Origin: a virus
IMG/VR virus record: IMGVR_UViG_3300050139_000358
Coordinates: 1-64,000 of that record
DNA length: 64,000 nt
Reading direction: 5' to 3' (one strand)
Shown here: one piece after another, positions 50,641 to 61,092 of the stretch
Position numbering within the stretch: position 1 is the stretch's first letter
Layout: each line of letters starts with the position of its first letter
Program-made: the position numbers and the translations under genes
The notes under the pieces: generated by a model
Database searches by the model: none
Seen by the model: only the letters and a program-made list of their open reading frames with translations
Told to the model about the DNA's origin: nothing

Positions 50641-53600
50641 ATGAATGCACGAGTGATTTTTGACGATGCCAGCGCAATGAACGCCCTGGCAAATATGAAG
50701 CTGTTGCGCGAGCTGAAGACGGTTAATTCTGACATCGGAAGCTTGGGCGATGGTGCGCTGGCCGCAATGAAGCGGCTGAAGTTGGCTGCGCGCGCAAAGC
50801 AGATCCGCATTGAGCTGGGAGGCAAGGATAAAGCGCAAACGGAGAGTGAACAGGCTGTGGAAGAAAGCGCTGATTCTGTCAAAAAATCGGCATCAAAGCG
50901 CCAGAAGGACAATGACGCCGCAATCGAAGCGCTGCGTAAAGTCAAATCTGGCGAGGCAGACAGCAAAGACCCTGCCATTCGTGAAGCGCTGAAGGGATAC
51001 AGCGGCAGCGGTGGAGGCCTGAAAACGGCACAGGGCACATCGGGTAGCCCGCATGAATACTACACGCCTGAACCAGTCGCCAAGGCGATGTGGGACTTGC
51101 TGGATGGCCTAGGCTTCACAGGCGGAAAGGTGCTAGACCCAAGCTCTGGCATGGGCGTGTTCGCGCGCACCAAGCCTGAGAGCGTGGCGATCGAACAGAT
51201 TGAACTGGATTCCGTCTCGGGTGAAATAAACGGCCTGCTGAACGACAGCGCTACGGTATCGACCCGAGTGGCATCCTTTGAGGAAGTCGCCGCCGGGTCT
51301 GATGATGAAACCTTTGATGCGGTTGTCACCAATGTCCCGTTTGGCGACAAAGCCATGCGCGGCGCCCACTGGCGTAAAGACAAAAAGTACCAGAACGCCA
51401 ATTTGCAGGAATATTTCATCCTGCGCGGCCTGGAGAAGATTCGACCCGGCGGCTTTGCGGCTTTCATCGTGCCGCCGTCCGTGGTGGCCGGTAAAGGAGG
51501 TAAAGGCATCAAGTTGCGCAACTCGGTATCGATGGCAGCAGAGTTCATTGGCGCGTACCGCCTTCCCAATATGGTGTTTGACGAAGCCGGTGCGGATACC
51601 ATCACCGATATCATCATCCTGCGCAAGCACGGTAAGGACAACAAGCTCAAAATTGACGAGCTGGCGCAGCAAAACGCCGCCATGCTGACCGAGGCGAACG
51701 TGATCTGGCCTGACTTTGTGGACGGGAACTACTTCAAGCTCGAAGGAAAGCGCTTTCAAATCGGAGAAACTACGACTGGGAAAGGCCGCTTTGGCGAGGT
51801 CGAAAAGGTCGCGTTCACCGGCACCATTGGTTCTATTGCCGCGTTACTCAAGCCATTCCCCAAGTCCAGCAGAATCAATTGGGAGCTGCTGGGAGCCGTG
51901 GAAACCGCCCCGATCATCTACTCCGAAGGCGATACCCTGTTTTCAGGCGATGCGATGCTGCAAATGGTGGACGGCAAGCTGGTTCCGGTGGAAGGCAACC
52001 TGCAAAACGACGATGTGGAGGCGATCAATCTGATGGCCCAGTTCACGTCACCACTTGATGCTATCAACCAGGGATTGACGCTTGAAAACGCCAACCGTGC
52101 GCTGGAAAATGAAGAAACATGCGGTCGTTTGGGAAGTGTGCCGCGCTGGATTGTTTCGGCCCAGCGCGCCGCGAATGCTGCAGTCAAGAATCAGGGTGAA
52201 TGGTTTGATGCCATCATGGCAGGAATGGCAGTGCAGGAATTCGCCCAGGCAGGCGACAAGGAGTCGCGCAACTACGCCGAAGCCTACCCGGAACTGAGCA
52301 AGGCATTGGCGCGAGTGCAGGGGTATTCCAATAAGCAGGCCGGTATTGGCGGAGAGCTGGTAGCTGAGGCGCTGCAAAATATCGCCGTGGCACGCAAAAA
52401 AGGCGCATTCACTGCCTGGTGGACTGGAAATATTGCCAAGGACGAGGCCGTGGTGCTGACTGTCAGCCAGTCCTATGCAAAGATCAAACTGGATAGTGAA
52501 GACGATACCGGTTTTGTGCCGGCAGAAGAAATGCGCAAGGCGTTTGCCGACTTCGACCCGCTCAACGATGACCAGTGGTGCGTATCGCCGGACGGAACCG
52601 GGGTAATGAGCGCCGAAGATTACTATTTCGGCAACTATGCCGAGTTCTTGGCCCGCGCCGAGCAGGACATGGATGATGCGACCGACCCGGAGATCAAGGA
52701 GAAGTTGCTGCGCCAGCACGCCAAGGCCAAAGAGCGCATCACGCTGGTTGACCCGTCGCGTATGCGGTTTTCACTTGAAACTGCGTTTGTGTCACAGGAA
52801 GACAAGGCGGAATTCGTCAAGCAGTATGTGTCGGCAGATATTGTTCTGGCTGACGGGAATGACGGTAAAAAGACGTTCAAGTACAACGGATCAAACCCCG
52901 GCAGCCGAGATTCTGCCGATGCCGTGCGCAACATCAAGACGCTGCGCCGCTTCGCCATTTACCTGAACAACAAAACGATCACTACGGGCACTGGCGATAA
53001 GGCCACCGATAACCTTCAGGAAGAGCAAGCCCTGCTAGACTCAATCAAGGGAATGGTGCAATCATCATCCGCGCAGTTTGATGCATGGTGCAAGTCCAAT
53101 GATGACGTAGTGGGCAGCATCCGCAACAAGCTCAATGCTCCTGAAAACCTGCGCTTTGTTGAAACCCCAAACTTCGCCCCGGTGGACATCCCAAACTGGA
53201 ATCCGGCCTGGGTACCGCATGGCTACCAATTCGCCGCCGTGCGCCGGTTCTCCAAGCGTTTCTCGGGTATTTTGGGGTTTGATGTTGGCCTGGGTAAAAC
53301 CTTGTCGGCGCTTGCCACCGTCCAATACGCCCAAAGCATCGGGGCCAAAAAGAAAACCATCTTCGTTGTCCCCAGCTCGGTACTGACCAACTGGAAAAAG
53401 GAAACCGGCAAAGCCTATAAGGACACCGGAGATTGCTTATTTGTTGGCCTGACGGTGGATGAGAGCGGCGATGCCAAGTACAGCTCTGGCTCAGTTGATG
53501 CCGATCTGAACGTGATCCGCGAAAACCGCCATTCCAAGATTTTCATGACTTACGAGACCCTGATCCGCATTCCGTTGCGCGAAGACACCTTGCAGGGCTA

Positions 53601-56600
53601 CAAAGACTACCTGCTTTCCAATGATGACTCATTCACCAAGGCGGTTGAAGAGGGAGCCAACGAGAAGACGCGCGACGTAATTTCAGCAGAGCAGGCAGTT
53701 GCGGCCGCTCTGGAGTCCGGCAAGAAGTCTGGCAGCGTGCCGTTCTTTGAAGATATGGGGGTTGATTCGCTGGTAGTGGACGAATGCCACAGCTTCAAGA
53801 ACTCAAAATCTTTCAGCAGCGAGTTTAAGTCAACCAAGTTCGTCGCAAACCCGAACAGCTCGCAGCGCGGCATGGATATGCAGGCCAAGTGCTGGTACAT
53901 CCGTGGCATTACCGGCAGCAATGACGGCATCATGGCGCTGACGGCCACGCCTGTGACCAATTCGCCAGTAGAGATTTATTCCATGTTGTCGCTGGCCATC
54001 GGCGAGAAAGAGCTGAATTCAATGTGCGGCTGCACTGGCGCCGACTCATTCATGATGAACACCTGCGACGTAGAGAACCGGGACGAGGATGATCTGACTG
54101 GCGCGCCAAAGAATCAGCGCGTGCTCAAGGGTGTTGCCAATCTGGATATTCTGCGCCGGGTGCTGGACTCGGCGGCCATGATTGAAACACCGGCCACGGT
54201 GGCGGCCAAAGGGATCATCATTGAAGTCCCGGAAGCCGAAGAGGTCATGAGCAAAATCGAGATGTCGCCTGAAGACACGGCCATCCTGAAGGACATCAAG
54301 AACGACTATATGGACGCCGCAGCCAAGAAGAAGGCGAAGGCTGCGCTGTCTCAGCGCGAGGCCATCATGGCATCTCCGTTCAACGCGATCCGCAACATGA
54401 CCAAGCTGATCACGGACAAAGAACTGTACCAGGGCAGGTTTGCGTTTGGGTTTGACCCAAAAGAACGGGCCAAGGCTGAATCTGCCGTTGTTACATTCAA
54501 CAAGCTCAAAATCACGGAAGAGTGCAAGGAATACGAACTCCCGTTCGGGATAGACACCACCAGTATGAAGTCGAAGATGGTGATCGACAAGGAATCCGGC
54601 AACGAGGCGATGGTATTTTACGTCCCGGTGATGGCTACCATCGAAGGTGGCAAGATCATCCTGCCGGCCGTTGACTACAAGACGCATGATCGGTTCATTG
54701 CCATTATCGACAAGGCTGGTATCGGGTTAACTGCGCAGGCCAGCCCAAAGACACAGGCGTTACTGGTAAACCTGAAAAACGAGAATGCTCACCCGCGCTG
54801 GAAGCCAGCTAAGCAGATTGTGTTCTGCGACGAACTGGCGCTGCATCACAAACTGAAGCTGCTGATTGCACATGAAACCGGCATCGCGTCGTCCAAAATC
54901 AGCATCGTGAATGCAAAATCGGTATCCCCCGATGAAATTCAGGGTGTGCAGGATGGGTTCAACGCGAATGAAGACGAAAACCTGTATCAGATCATTATTG
55001 CCAACAAAAAGGCCGAGGTCGGTATCAACTTGCAGCAGGGTACGCAAGCCATCCACCACCTGACTATCGGCTGGACACCGGATAGCATTCACCAGCGCAA
55101 CGGGCGCGGCGTGCGCCAGGGCAATAAGGTAGAAACACCGGTGATGATCTACCACTATGAGGCCAACGGCACATTTGACGCCTACAAGCGCCGCCTGGTA
55201 AGCGTCAAGGGTGACTGGATCAACAGCTTGATGGACAAGGATTCTGAGCACGTTACTATCGAAGGCGACTTATCGGCGGAAGATTACGCCCGCATGACCT
55301 CTTTAGTTGGTGACTCAAATGCTATGGCCCAGTTCAACGAAGACATGGCGAAAAAGGCCAAGGCGCAAGTAGCCGACTCGGCCAAGATCATGCAGGTCAA
55401 TGCAATCTCTGTGGCTCAGGGCCGGAAGAAGTGGCTGGACAAGTACGATGGCGATCAGGTCGGGTTCACAAACTGGCTGAGAACAAAAAAATCTGCCATG
55501 GCCGCGCTCGATTCGGATGCAGCCAAATTGCAGGAGCGTCTGGATAAAACAGAGTCCGCCGACATGGCAAAACGCTGCGCGACAAAAATTGCTGAATTGC
55601 AGAGAAAGCGCCAGGCGATCGCGGATACCATTGTGGGCATCACTATGCCAAGCTATGGAACCGTCAGCGCAGATAGCGCGCCAGATTCAGTCGCGGCAAT
55701 CAACTGGAAGAAGGATGTGTCCATCAACCGCAAGATGCTGGAAGAGGCTCAGGCGGCCTGCGCCATGCGCGCGACGCAAGGATACAATCAGGAAACCATT
55801 GCCAAGCTGGATAGCGGAGACGCCATGATCGTAAACGGCAAGATCCTTGCTGAAGGCGATTTTGTCATTGCCGATGGCGTGCCGGGATTGATCAATATCA
55901 AGCAGGGCAACTACCGCGAAAGCGCCTCACTTCAATTTATCTACTCCGGCAATGGCGAAATACAGGCGAAACCGATTGCCGGAATGACAATCAACCTGCA
56001 CGGAACTATCGGCAGCGATGATCGCAGCGAGATACTAAAAATGCTCGTTGAGTTGGATGAAACTAGCATTGCGGCCGGCAAAGAAAATCTGTTTGCAAGG
56101 TACTCCGGGGATGTGCGCAAGGCATTGCGCACAGCAATTCCTTCGTTGTGGATTCAGACAAGGAAGCAGTTCGGTGCGGATGATGACGGCTGGATTGTCG
56201 CGCCAAACTTCCCGCTGGTGATGCCGGATGATGCGGAGGGAGAGTTCGCGGCAGCGATTCTCAAGGCGCAGCAAGGTATTATTGAGTTCAAATCGATAAA
56301 CGGCTGGAACCACTCGTTCCGATTCACAGACTCGCGCTTGCAAGGCGAAAGTGCCGGGCGCACGCCATGGGGCGCAGTTGCAACATGGATGATCGCCAAC
56401 GGCAAGACGATGACGGTCACGGAGCTTGATCACCTTTCAGGAGACGGCGAGTTTGTGCGCGAGTTCTCCGAAGCCTTTGTGGCTGGGATGCCGGGCATGA
56501 TCGAAAAATCTTCCAACATCACAGAGTTTGATGTGGCGATGACTGGCTGGGCAAAATCAACTTATCCGTGGCTGACAGAGCTGGATGACGCAAGCAAAAT

Positions 56601-57414
56601 GGAAGAGTCATTCGGCCTTTCGCAGTATGTCGAAAAGGCCAAGAAAAAACTGGATGACGGATCGGTGAAATATGATTTTGTCGTGCCAAGTAAAGAGTTG
56701 CTGAGATCGGCTGTTTCCTCCGATATTGGTGCCACCATTGTCAAGGCATTTGCCGACGGAGCAATGAATGATGAGCTGATAAAATTCGAGGAATCCGGTT
56801 ACAAGATACGCATTGAAGAAATCGAAAGATACGGCAGAAAGGAACTGGCGGACGCATTCAAGCAAGTCATTGTCGATGCAGTTGGCGGAAGGCTTGATGG
56901 CGAATATGTCGATCTGACCGGCTCTTCATTCGAAGAGGCTGTCCGCAGCGCGGTTGGCGCCGGGAAGGGGGCCGTCCTGAAAATCAAGCCAGACGACACC
57001 ATCTACCCAGCGACTGGAATTCATCAAGCCGTGCTGGCCTTCCGCGCGAAGAGGCAGCAAGAAAGCCTTGGGATTGATGTTGATGGCCTGCTTGCTGCAA
57101 TTCAGGCGCACGCTGATGTGAATACTGCTGCCGTCTCGATGAAGGACTATGCAAAGCTGGCAGACCGCTTCACCGGATCGTTCATGTACCACGCCGGGAA
57201 ATATATTCAGGTGAGCATGCGCTATGGAAGCGACCTGCAGAAGAATATCAGCGATAAGGTTGTCGGGCTCGATGGCCGCGTCTTCGACAAGACTACAAAA
57301 GATTGGCTTGTTAGTCTTGTCCCTGATAAATTCAGCGACGGGAAGCCGGTAGCCGACATCGCTGCATTTGCCAAGTTCGTCGGAATCGACGCAAACCAAT
57401 TCAAGAAGGGGTAG
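50641..57414 (+). CDS. DarB-like giant N6-adenine methyltransferase / SNF2 helicase
   Basis: 2257 residues, close to the length of P1 DarB. An N6-adenine methyltransferase lies at about 135-355: motif I VLDPSSGMGVFA and motif IV TNVPFGD (NPPF-type, here NVPF). SNF2-type helicase lobes follow: Walker A DVGLGKTLSA (from residue 881), DECH in VVDECHSFKN (near 1046), and motif VI QRNGRGVRQGN (near 1485). The last 700 residues are helical and unassigned. DarB is injected with the DNA and protects it in cis from type I restriction. AAGGGAA precedes ATG 50641; the upstream DarA-like gene is 12 bp away. Confidence 0.92.
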   Translation: MNARVIFDDASAMNALANMKLLRELKTVNSDIGSLGDGALAAMKRLKLAARAKQIRIELGGKDKAQTESEQAVEESADSVKKSASKRQKDNDAAIEALRKVKSGEADSKDPAIREALKGYSGSGGGLKTAQGTSGSPHEYYTPEPVAKAMWDLLDGLGFTGGKVLDPSSGMGVFARTKPESVAIEQIELDSVSGEINGLLNDSATVSTRVASFEEVAAGSDDETFDAVVTNVPFGDKAMRGAHWRKDKKYQNANLQEYFILRGLEKIRPGGFAAFIVPPSVVAGKGGKGIKLRNSVSMAAEFIGAYRLPNMVFDEAGADTITDIIILRKHGKDNKLKIDELAQQNAAMLTEANVIWPDFVDGNYFKLEGKRFQIGETTTGKGRFGEVEKVAFTGTIGSIAALLKPFPKSSRINWELLGAVETAPIIYSEGDTLFSGDAMLQMVDGKLVPVEGNLQNDDVEAINLMAQFTSPLDAINQGLTLENANRALENEETCGRLGSVPRWIVSAQRAANAAVKNQGEWFDAIMAGMAVQEFAQAGDKESRNYAEAYPELSKALARVQGYSNKQAGIGGELVAEALQNIAVARKKGAFTAWWTGNIAKDEAVVLTVSQSYAKIKLDSEDDTGFVPAEEMRKAFADFDPLNDDQWCVSPDGTGVMSAEDYYFGNYAEFLARAEQDMDDATDPEIKEKLLRQHAKAKERITLVDPSRMRFSLETAFVSQEDKAEFVKQYVSADIVLADGNDGKKTFKYNGSNPGSRDSADAVRNIKTLRRFAIYLNNKTITTGTGDKATDNLQEEQALLDSIKGMVQSSSAQFDAWCKSNDDVVGSIRNKLNAPENLRFVETPNFAPVDIPNWNPAWVPHGYQFAAVRRFSKRFSGILGFDVGLGKTLSALATVQYAQSIGAKKKTIFVVPSSVLTNWKKETGKAYKDTGDCLFVGLTVDESGDAKYSSGSVDADLNVIRENRHSKIFMTYETLIRIPLREDTLQGYKDYLLSNDDSFTKAVEEGANEKTRDVISAEQAVAAALESGKKSGSVPFFEDMGVDSLVVDECHSFKNSKSFSSEFKSTKFVANPNSSQRGMDMQAKCWYIRGITGSNDGIMALTATPVTNSPVEIYSMLSLAIGEKELNSMCGCTGADSFMMNTCDVENRDEDDLTGAPKNQRVLKGVANLDILRRVLDSAAMIETPATVAAKGIIIEVPEAEEVMSKIEMSPEDTAILKDIKNDYMDAAAKKKAKAALSQREAIMASPFNAIRNMTKLITDKELYQGRFAFGFDPKERAKAESAVVTFNKLKITEECKEYELPFGIDTTSMKSKMVIDKESGNEAMVFYVPVMATIEGGKIILPAVDYKTHDRFIAIIDKAGIGLTAQASPKTQALLVNLKNENAHPRWKPAKQIVFCDELALHHKLKLLIAHETGIASSKISIVNAKSVSPDEIQGVQDGFNANEDENLYQIIIANKKAEVGINLQQGTQAIHHLTIGWTPDSIHQRNGRGVRQGNKVETPVMIYHYEANGTFDAYKRRLVSVKGDWINSLMDKDSEHVTIEGDLSAEDYARMTSLVGDSNAMAQFNEDMAKKAKAQVADSAKIMQVNAISVAQGRKKWLDKYDGDQVGFTNWLRTKKSAMAALDSDAAKLQERLDKTESADMAKRCATKIAELQRKRQAIADTIVGITMPSYGTVSADSAPDSVAAINWKKDVSINRKMLEEAQAACAMRATQGYNQETIAKLDSGDAMIVNGKILAEGDFVIADGVPGLINIKQGNYRESASLQFIYSGNGEIQAKPIAGMTINLHGTIGSDDRSEILKMLVELDETSIAAGKENLFARYSGDVRKALRTAIPSLWIQTRKQFGADDDGWIVAPNFPLVMPDDAEGEFAAAILKAQQGIIEFKSINGWNHSFRFTDSRLQGESAGRTPWGAVATWMIANGKTMTVTELDHLSGDGEFVREFSEAFVAGMPGMIEKSSNITEFDVAMTGWAKSTYPWLTELDDASKMEESFGLSQYVEKAKKKLDDGSVKYDFVVPSKELLRSAVSSDIGATIVKAFADGAMNDELIKFEESGYKIRIEEIERYGRKELADAFKQVIVDAVGGRLDGEYVDLTGSSFEEAVRSAVGAGKGAVLKIKPDDTIYPATGIHQAVLAFRAKRQQESLGIDVDGLLAAIQAHADVNTAAVSMKDYAKLADRFTGSFMYHAGKYIQVSMRYGSDLQKNISDKVVGLDGRVFDKTTKDWLVSLVPDKFSDGKPVADIAAFAKFVGIDANQFKKG

Positions 57415-57417
57415 GCC

Positions 57418-57801
57418 ATGACAGACGTATTCAAAATACAGCCCGCTTACATGCGGCAACGATTTGACGAGGCAGCTGCGCAGCTGGGCGATAAGCCCAT
57501 GCTGGGAACCTTTGTCGAGTCAATCCGTAAGATCGTGGCGATTCCGGGAAATTACAAACGCTTCGGCGTGTACTGGTGGGCAGTCAAGCGCATCCTAAAA
57601 TCCAACAGGGTTGACCTTGGCAGCGAAGACTGCGACTGGTTGCGTGACGAATACACCATCACCACTCAGAAGGGCGCAATCGATCAGGAAAGCACTTTGC
57701 TGGCTGCGTGGATATTCGCCGAGGACAATACCGTTGCGCCAGAAACCGAGTTTGAGATTGATGGTCAGGTTTGGATAATCGACGATCCAGATATGGCGTA
57801 G
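57418..57801 (+). CDS. Small protein after the DarB-like gene, unknown
   Basis: 127 residues (FVESIRKIVAIPGNYKRFGV, YWWAVKRILKSNRVDLGSED), acidic C-terminus. Three bases after the giant gene, so co-translated. Probably an antirestriction-locus or virion accessory protein. The 47 bp beyond contain GCGGAAA-A-TTTCCGC, without a T run. Confidence 0.65.
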   Translation: MTDVFKIQPAYMRQRFDEAAAQLGDKPMLGTFVESIRKIVAIPGNYKRFGVYWWAVKRILKSNRVDLGSEDCDWLRDEYTITTQKGAIDQESTLLAAWIFAEDNTVAPETEFEIDGQVWIIDDPDMA

Positions 57802-57848
57802 CCAGCGCCAGGACTATAGCGGGAGTGAGTTGGGCGGAAAATTTCCGC

Positions 57849-58445
57849 TCAATTACCCTGCTTGGAATCCACTTTGCACGTCTCAAAAATCAAATATTCC
57901 AGATCGCAAGTCACGATCGCGTTAACGTTGCTGCTTCCTCCCGCGCCTGACGACGATAAAACGGACACATAGAGGGGTTTGAGACCTTGCTTATTGTATT
58001 CATACATGGCGAAGCTGTTTTGCATTGAATCTTCATCGCACGATGAGGTGATTTTCTTTAACCTTGCTTTCCCAAATAGGCTGAATACGCCGCTTTCTGA
58101 TGCGTCGGGGCCTTCATTGGAAATGTCTACGTGAACGGAATTCATGCCATTCCGACTGCCTTCGATGCTGACTTCGGTTGCGCCGATATTCGGATTCTTG
58201 TCTTTGCCAACTTTGGTCGATCCTACCATTGTTGAATCATGTGATCCCGATTCGTAGTACGGCCAGTTCCATTTAACGCCTTTGATTTTTGTTGCCGCCT
58301 CCCAGCCGTTAAAGGTCTGGGCTTTCGATTCGCTTATTCCAAGCGCCGAGATAACTGATTCAAATTGAGCAGCAATCGCTGTATTTGCGATGCCAAAGAG
58401 CATTAAAAACAATACTGCGCATAGATTTACCTGCCTGCTTTTCAT
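57849..58445 (-). CDS. Secreted protein on the opposite strand (probable moron)
   Basis: 198 residues with a signal peptide (LCAVLFLMLFGIANTAIAAQ) and a beta-rich mature part with Cys pairs. GAGG precedes ATG 58445. It is the only minus-strand gene in the late region and is less GC-rich than its neighbours, with its own flanking spacers: the pattern of a moron expressed from the prophage. Function unknown; envelope modification or phage exclusion are typical for the class. Confidence 0.75.
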   Translation of the reverse strand: MKSRQVNLCAVLFLMLFGIANTAIAAQFESVISALGISESKAQTFNGWEAATKIKGVKWNWPYYESGSHDSTMVGSTKVGKDKNPNIGATEVSIEGSRNGMNSVHVDISNEGPDASESGVFSLFGKARLKKITSSCDEDSMQNSFAMYEYNKQGLKPLYVSVLSSSGAGGSSNVNAIVTCDLEYLIFETCKVDSKQGN

Positions 58446-58621
58446 TTTAGAGCCTCGATTTGTTAGAAATTGAACGCGGGCAAGAATATATCACTCAACT
58501 GCCCGAATGCCTCTGCTTCTGAATTATGAGCCTCTGGGTGATCGGATATTCAGGGAAAACAGCGCCAATTCAAATTCTGTGCCGCTTTACCATCGTGTCA
58601 TGTCTATGACCGTGGCGCGAT

Positions 58622-60178
58622 ATGCCTATCTACAACGCACCAATTAAGCAAACATCGGGCGTTTTTTCCAAGCTGGGCATATCTGCCAAGCGTTGGGTGT
58701 CCTCATTTATTACTCCATCCCATCAGATAAAGGAATCTGATGCCTTCACGTATGGGGCAGGCGGGACTACCATTGCGTCCTTGCTTGGAACGGGAAGACG
58801 TGCGGCACGGTCACGCCAGGCCATCTATGACAAGTGGTCAGAAATGGAATCTGACGCAGTGGTATCCACCGCGCTGCTGTTGCTTGTCACGTCTGCCCTT
58901 GGCGGCCACGAAACAAGCGGCGATCTTGTCTTCATCGAGAAGACCGCAAAAACCAAGGATGACAAACGGCTTTCTGCCATCACGGATGAGATCGCCGCAG
59001 ACCTGACTCAGCTTTTCAACCGGGTCGCATTCCAGATGGCCTATACCGGGTCTGTATTTGGCGATGCCTACGCGCGCATCTACGCTGACGCGCGAGGTGT
59101 GATTGACCTGTACGCAGATGAAATGGTTCGGCCTCCGCTGGTGCAGCCTTTCGAGCGCGGAAGCCGAACAGTTGGCTACGCAGTCTATACCGGGCCGCGC
59201 AATTTCGAGCGGCTTGACGTATCTCAGATGGCGCGGATGAAGATGCCACGCACACAATGGGTTCCGCAATATGGCGTGATCGAAAAAGCGATGCGCCTGG
59301 CAATTACCGAAAACGACATTGATAACCTGCCAATTATGCCCTCTATGGTCGGCGGCTCGCTTATTTACAATGCCGAGGAATCCTATGACAACTTGACGGC
59401 ATCGCTCATCGGTCTGGTCGGACAGCGCTGGCTGGATTCGATTGACGAGCAGATGGTTACGGTCAATCTCGAAAATATGACGCTTGAGCAGCAGGAGCGA
59501 TTCGTCGAATCGGTGAAGGGCATGCTCAGCGCGTCCAAGACCCGCGCCGACGCGGCGGTGAAGAGCGGTCGCCCAATGATGGAGCGCATTCGCCACATCA
59601 TCCCAATTTTCAACGAAAAGCAACTTGCTACAGTGGGCCCAGCCAATGGCGGTCAGCCCGGCCGCGCCGGAAGTATCACCATCGATGACATCATGCTGCA
59701 CGCCAGGATGCTGTCCGGTGCGATCGGCGTCGATCTTTCCATGCTCGGGTTTGCCGATCAGCTGTCCGGCGGGCTTGGAGACGGTGGGTTCTTCCGCGTT
59801 TCTGCCCAGGCCGCCGAGCGCGCGCGCATCATCCGTGTTGCCCTGTCAGATTTTTTCAACCAGGTGATCGACATTCACACCATGCGCCGCTATGGCGTCG
59901 TGTTTCATCCAAGCGAGCGTCCTTGGGTAATCAATTTCTACGGTTCAATCTCTGCCCTTGAGTCAGAGAAGCAGCGCACCCGCTCTGATTCCATGAACGC
60001 AGGAATGTTGATGGTGCAGTCCATGCAGATGATGAAGGACATGGGCGCCACCAAAGAGATCATGGAAGAGTTTCTGACCAAGACCATGATGCTCGACGAA
60101 GATCAGTCCAAATTATTCGCCACAATTGTCGATGCCAAGCCGCCTGAAGGGGCTGGTGGTGGCGGGTTCGGTGGGTAA
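58622..60178 (+). CDS. Portal protein
   Basis: 518 residues with portal features: an N-terminal clip region (WSEMESDAVVSTALLLLVTS), FMAYTGSVFGDAYARIYA-like core, LSGAIGVDLSMLGFADQLSG and a helical C-terminal crown ending in Gly-rich GGGGFGG. It would form the dodecameric head vertex for packaging. Unusually it is 30 kb from terminase and next to tail genes. The ribosome site is weak (GTGGCG). Confidence 0.82.
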   Translation: MPIYNAPIKQTSGVFSKLGISAKRWVSSFITPSHQIKESDAFTYGAGGTTIASLLGTGRRAARSRQAIYDKWSEMESDAVVSTALLLLVTSALGGHETSGDLVFIEKTAKTKDDKRLSAITDEIAADLTQLFNRVAFQMAYTGSVFGDAYARIYADARGVIDLYADEMVRPPLVQPFERGSRTVGYAVYTGPRNFERLDVSQMARMKMPRTQWVPQYGVIEKAMRLAITENDIDNLPIMPSMVGGSLIYNAEESYDNLTASLIGLVGQRWLDSIDEQMVTVNLENMTLEQQERFVESVKGMLSASKTRADAAVKSGRPMMERIRHIIPIFNEKQLATVGPANGGQPGRAGSITIDDIMLHARMLSGAIGVDLSMLGFADQLSGGLGDGGFFRVSAQAAERARIIRVALSDFFNQVIDIHTMRRYGVVFHPSERPWVINFYGSISALESEKQRTRSDSMNAGMLMVQSMQMMKDMGATKEIMEEFLTKTMMLDEDQSKLFATIVDAKPPEGAGGGGFGG

Positions 60179-60180
60179 GC

Positions 60181-61089
60181 TTGAGCCTCTACAATAACAT
60201 TGCAGAAAGCCTATCCGGTTCTGGATTAACTGGATCCATCAAGTCTGGCGTTGGATCAGTCACCGGCGGGATTTCATCTGGCGCATCAAAGGCGATGGGC
60301 GGCGGTATGCTGGCTACTGCGGTTGCCGGGATCGGCGGAAGCATGGCGACAAACGCAGCGATGAACCTGGTCAACAAGCACATTCCGATGCAGGCTCAGC
60401 GGGCTTTGAATGTTGGCGCTGGCGCGGTTGGCGACATCATGAGTGGTAACTTTGACGGGGCGGGTTTGCGCATTCTTGACTCTGGCTTGCTCAATGATTT
60501 ACTGCCCGGCATGAGCGGAGTGGCATCACAGATAAAGTATTGGGGGACACCAACGCCGCTATTTGGGGGAATCAGCCCAACAGAAGCCAGGCGCATCTAC
60601 GAAGACATGCGCAACAATCGCCTTTCCAAGAAAAACCTATTCCTGATCGAAATATCCAGCAAGCTCATGGGAGCCGGGATTTCTCAGCGGTTCAATATGT
60701 TCGTCACCGAGGTCGATTATGCACCATTAACCATTTCTGGCGAAAAGCGCAAAGTCGGTTCGGCGTCGGTGGATAGCGTGCAGTCATCCGAGCCGGTTGA
60801 AATGCGCATCACCACAATGGACGACCAGTCCGGATCAATCAAAAGATGGTACGCAGCCCACCACGGCGCCGCCGCGCAAGAGGGCGGAACGGTTGGAGTG
60901 CCCGGAAGTTATGCGATTAAAATCAAGGTAGTTCACTCATTCATTACCCGAGAGAGCATCCGTGGCGGATACGAAGACATTGGCTTGTTCAGGCCAGCAA
61001 ATCTTGAATTCAGTCTATCGCGACGCGAGGACGGATTGCAGGAAGTGCAAATTATGTTCTCCCAGCTCGACACATTCATGAAGGCATAA
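60181..61089 (+). CDS. Tail tube-type protein (gp19-like domain) with Gly-rich N-terminus
   Basis: 302 residues, TTG start two bases after the portal stop. Residues 1-100 are Gly/Ser/Ala-rich and hydrophobic; residues about 150-300 match the T4 gp19-like tube fold (FLIEISSKLMGAGISQRFNM, DYAPLTISGEKRKVGSASVD, SYAIKIKVVHSF). It may be a tube initiator at the baseplate instead of the main tube. Confidence 0.7.
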   Translation: MSLYNNIAESLSGSGLTGSIKSGVGSVTGGISSGASKAMGGGMLATAVAGIGGSMATNAAMNLVNKHIPMQAQRALNVGAGAVGDIMSGNFDGAGLRILDSGLLNDLLPGMSGVASQIKYWGTPTPLFGGISPTEARRIYEDMRNNRLSKKNLFLIEISSKLMGAGISQRFNMFVTEVDYAPLTISGEKRKVGSASVDSVQSSEPVEMRITTMDDQSGSIKRWYAAHHGAAAQEGGTVGVPGSYAIKIKVVHSFITRESIRGGYEDIGLFRPANLEFSLSRREDGLQEVQIMFSQLDTFMKA

Positions 61090-61092
61090 CGT

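Noticed and set aside
57833-57847. Palindrome GCGGAAA-A-TTTCCGC between convergent genes
   Set aside because: Stem is possible but no T run follows on either strand; not called a terminator.
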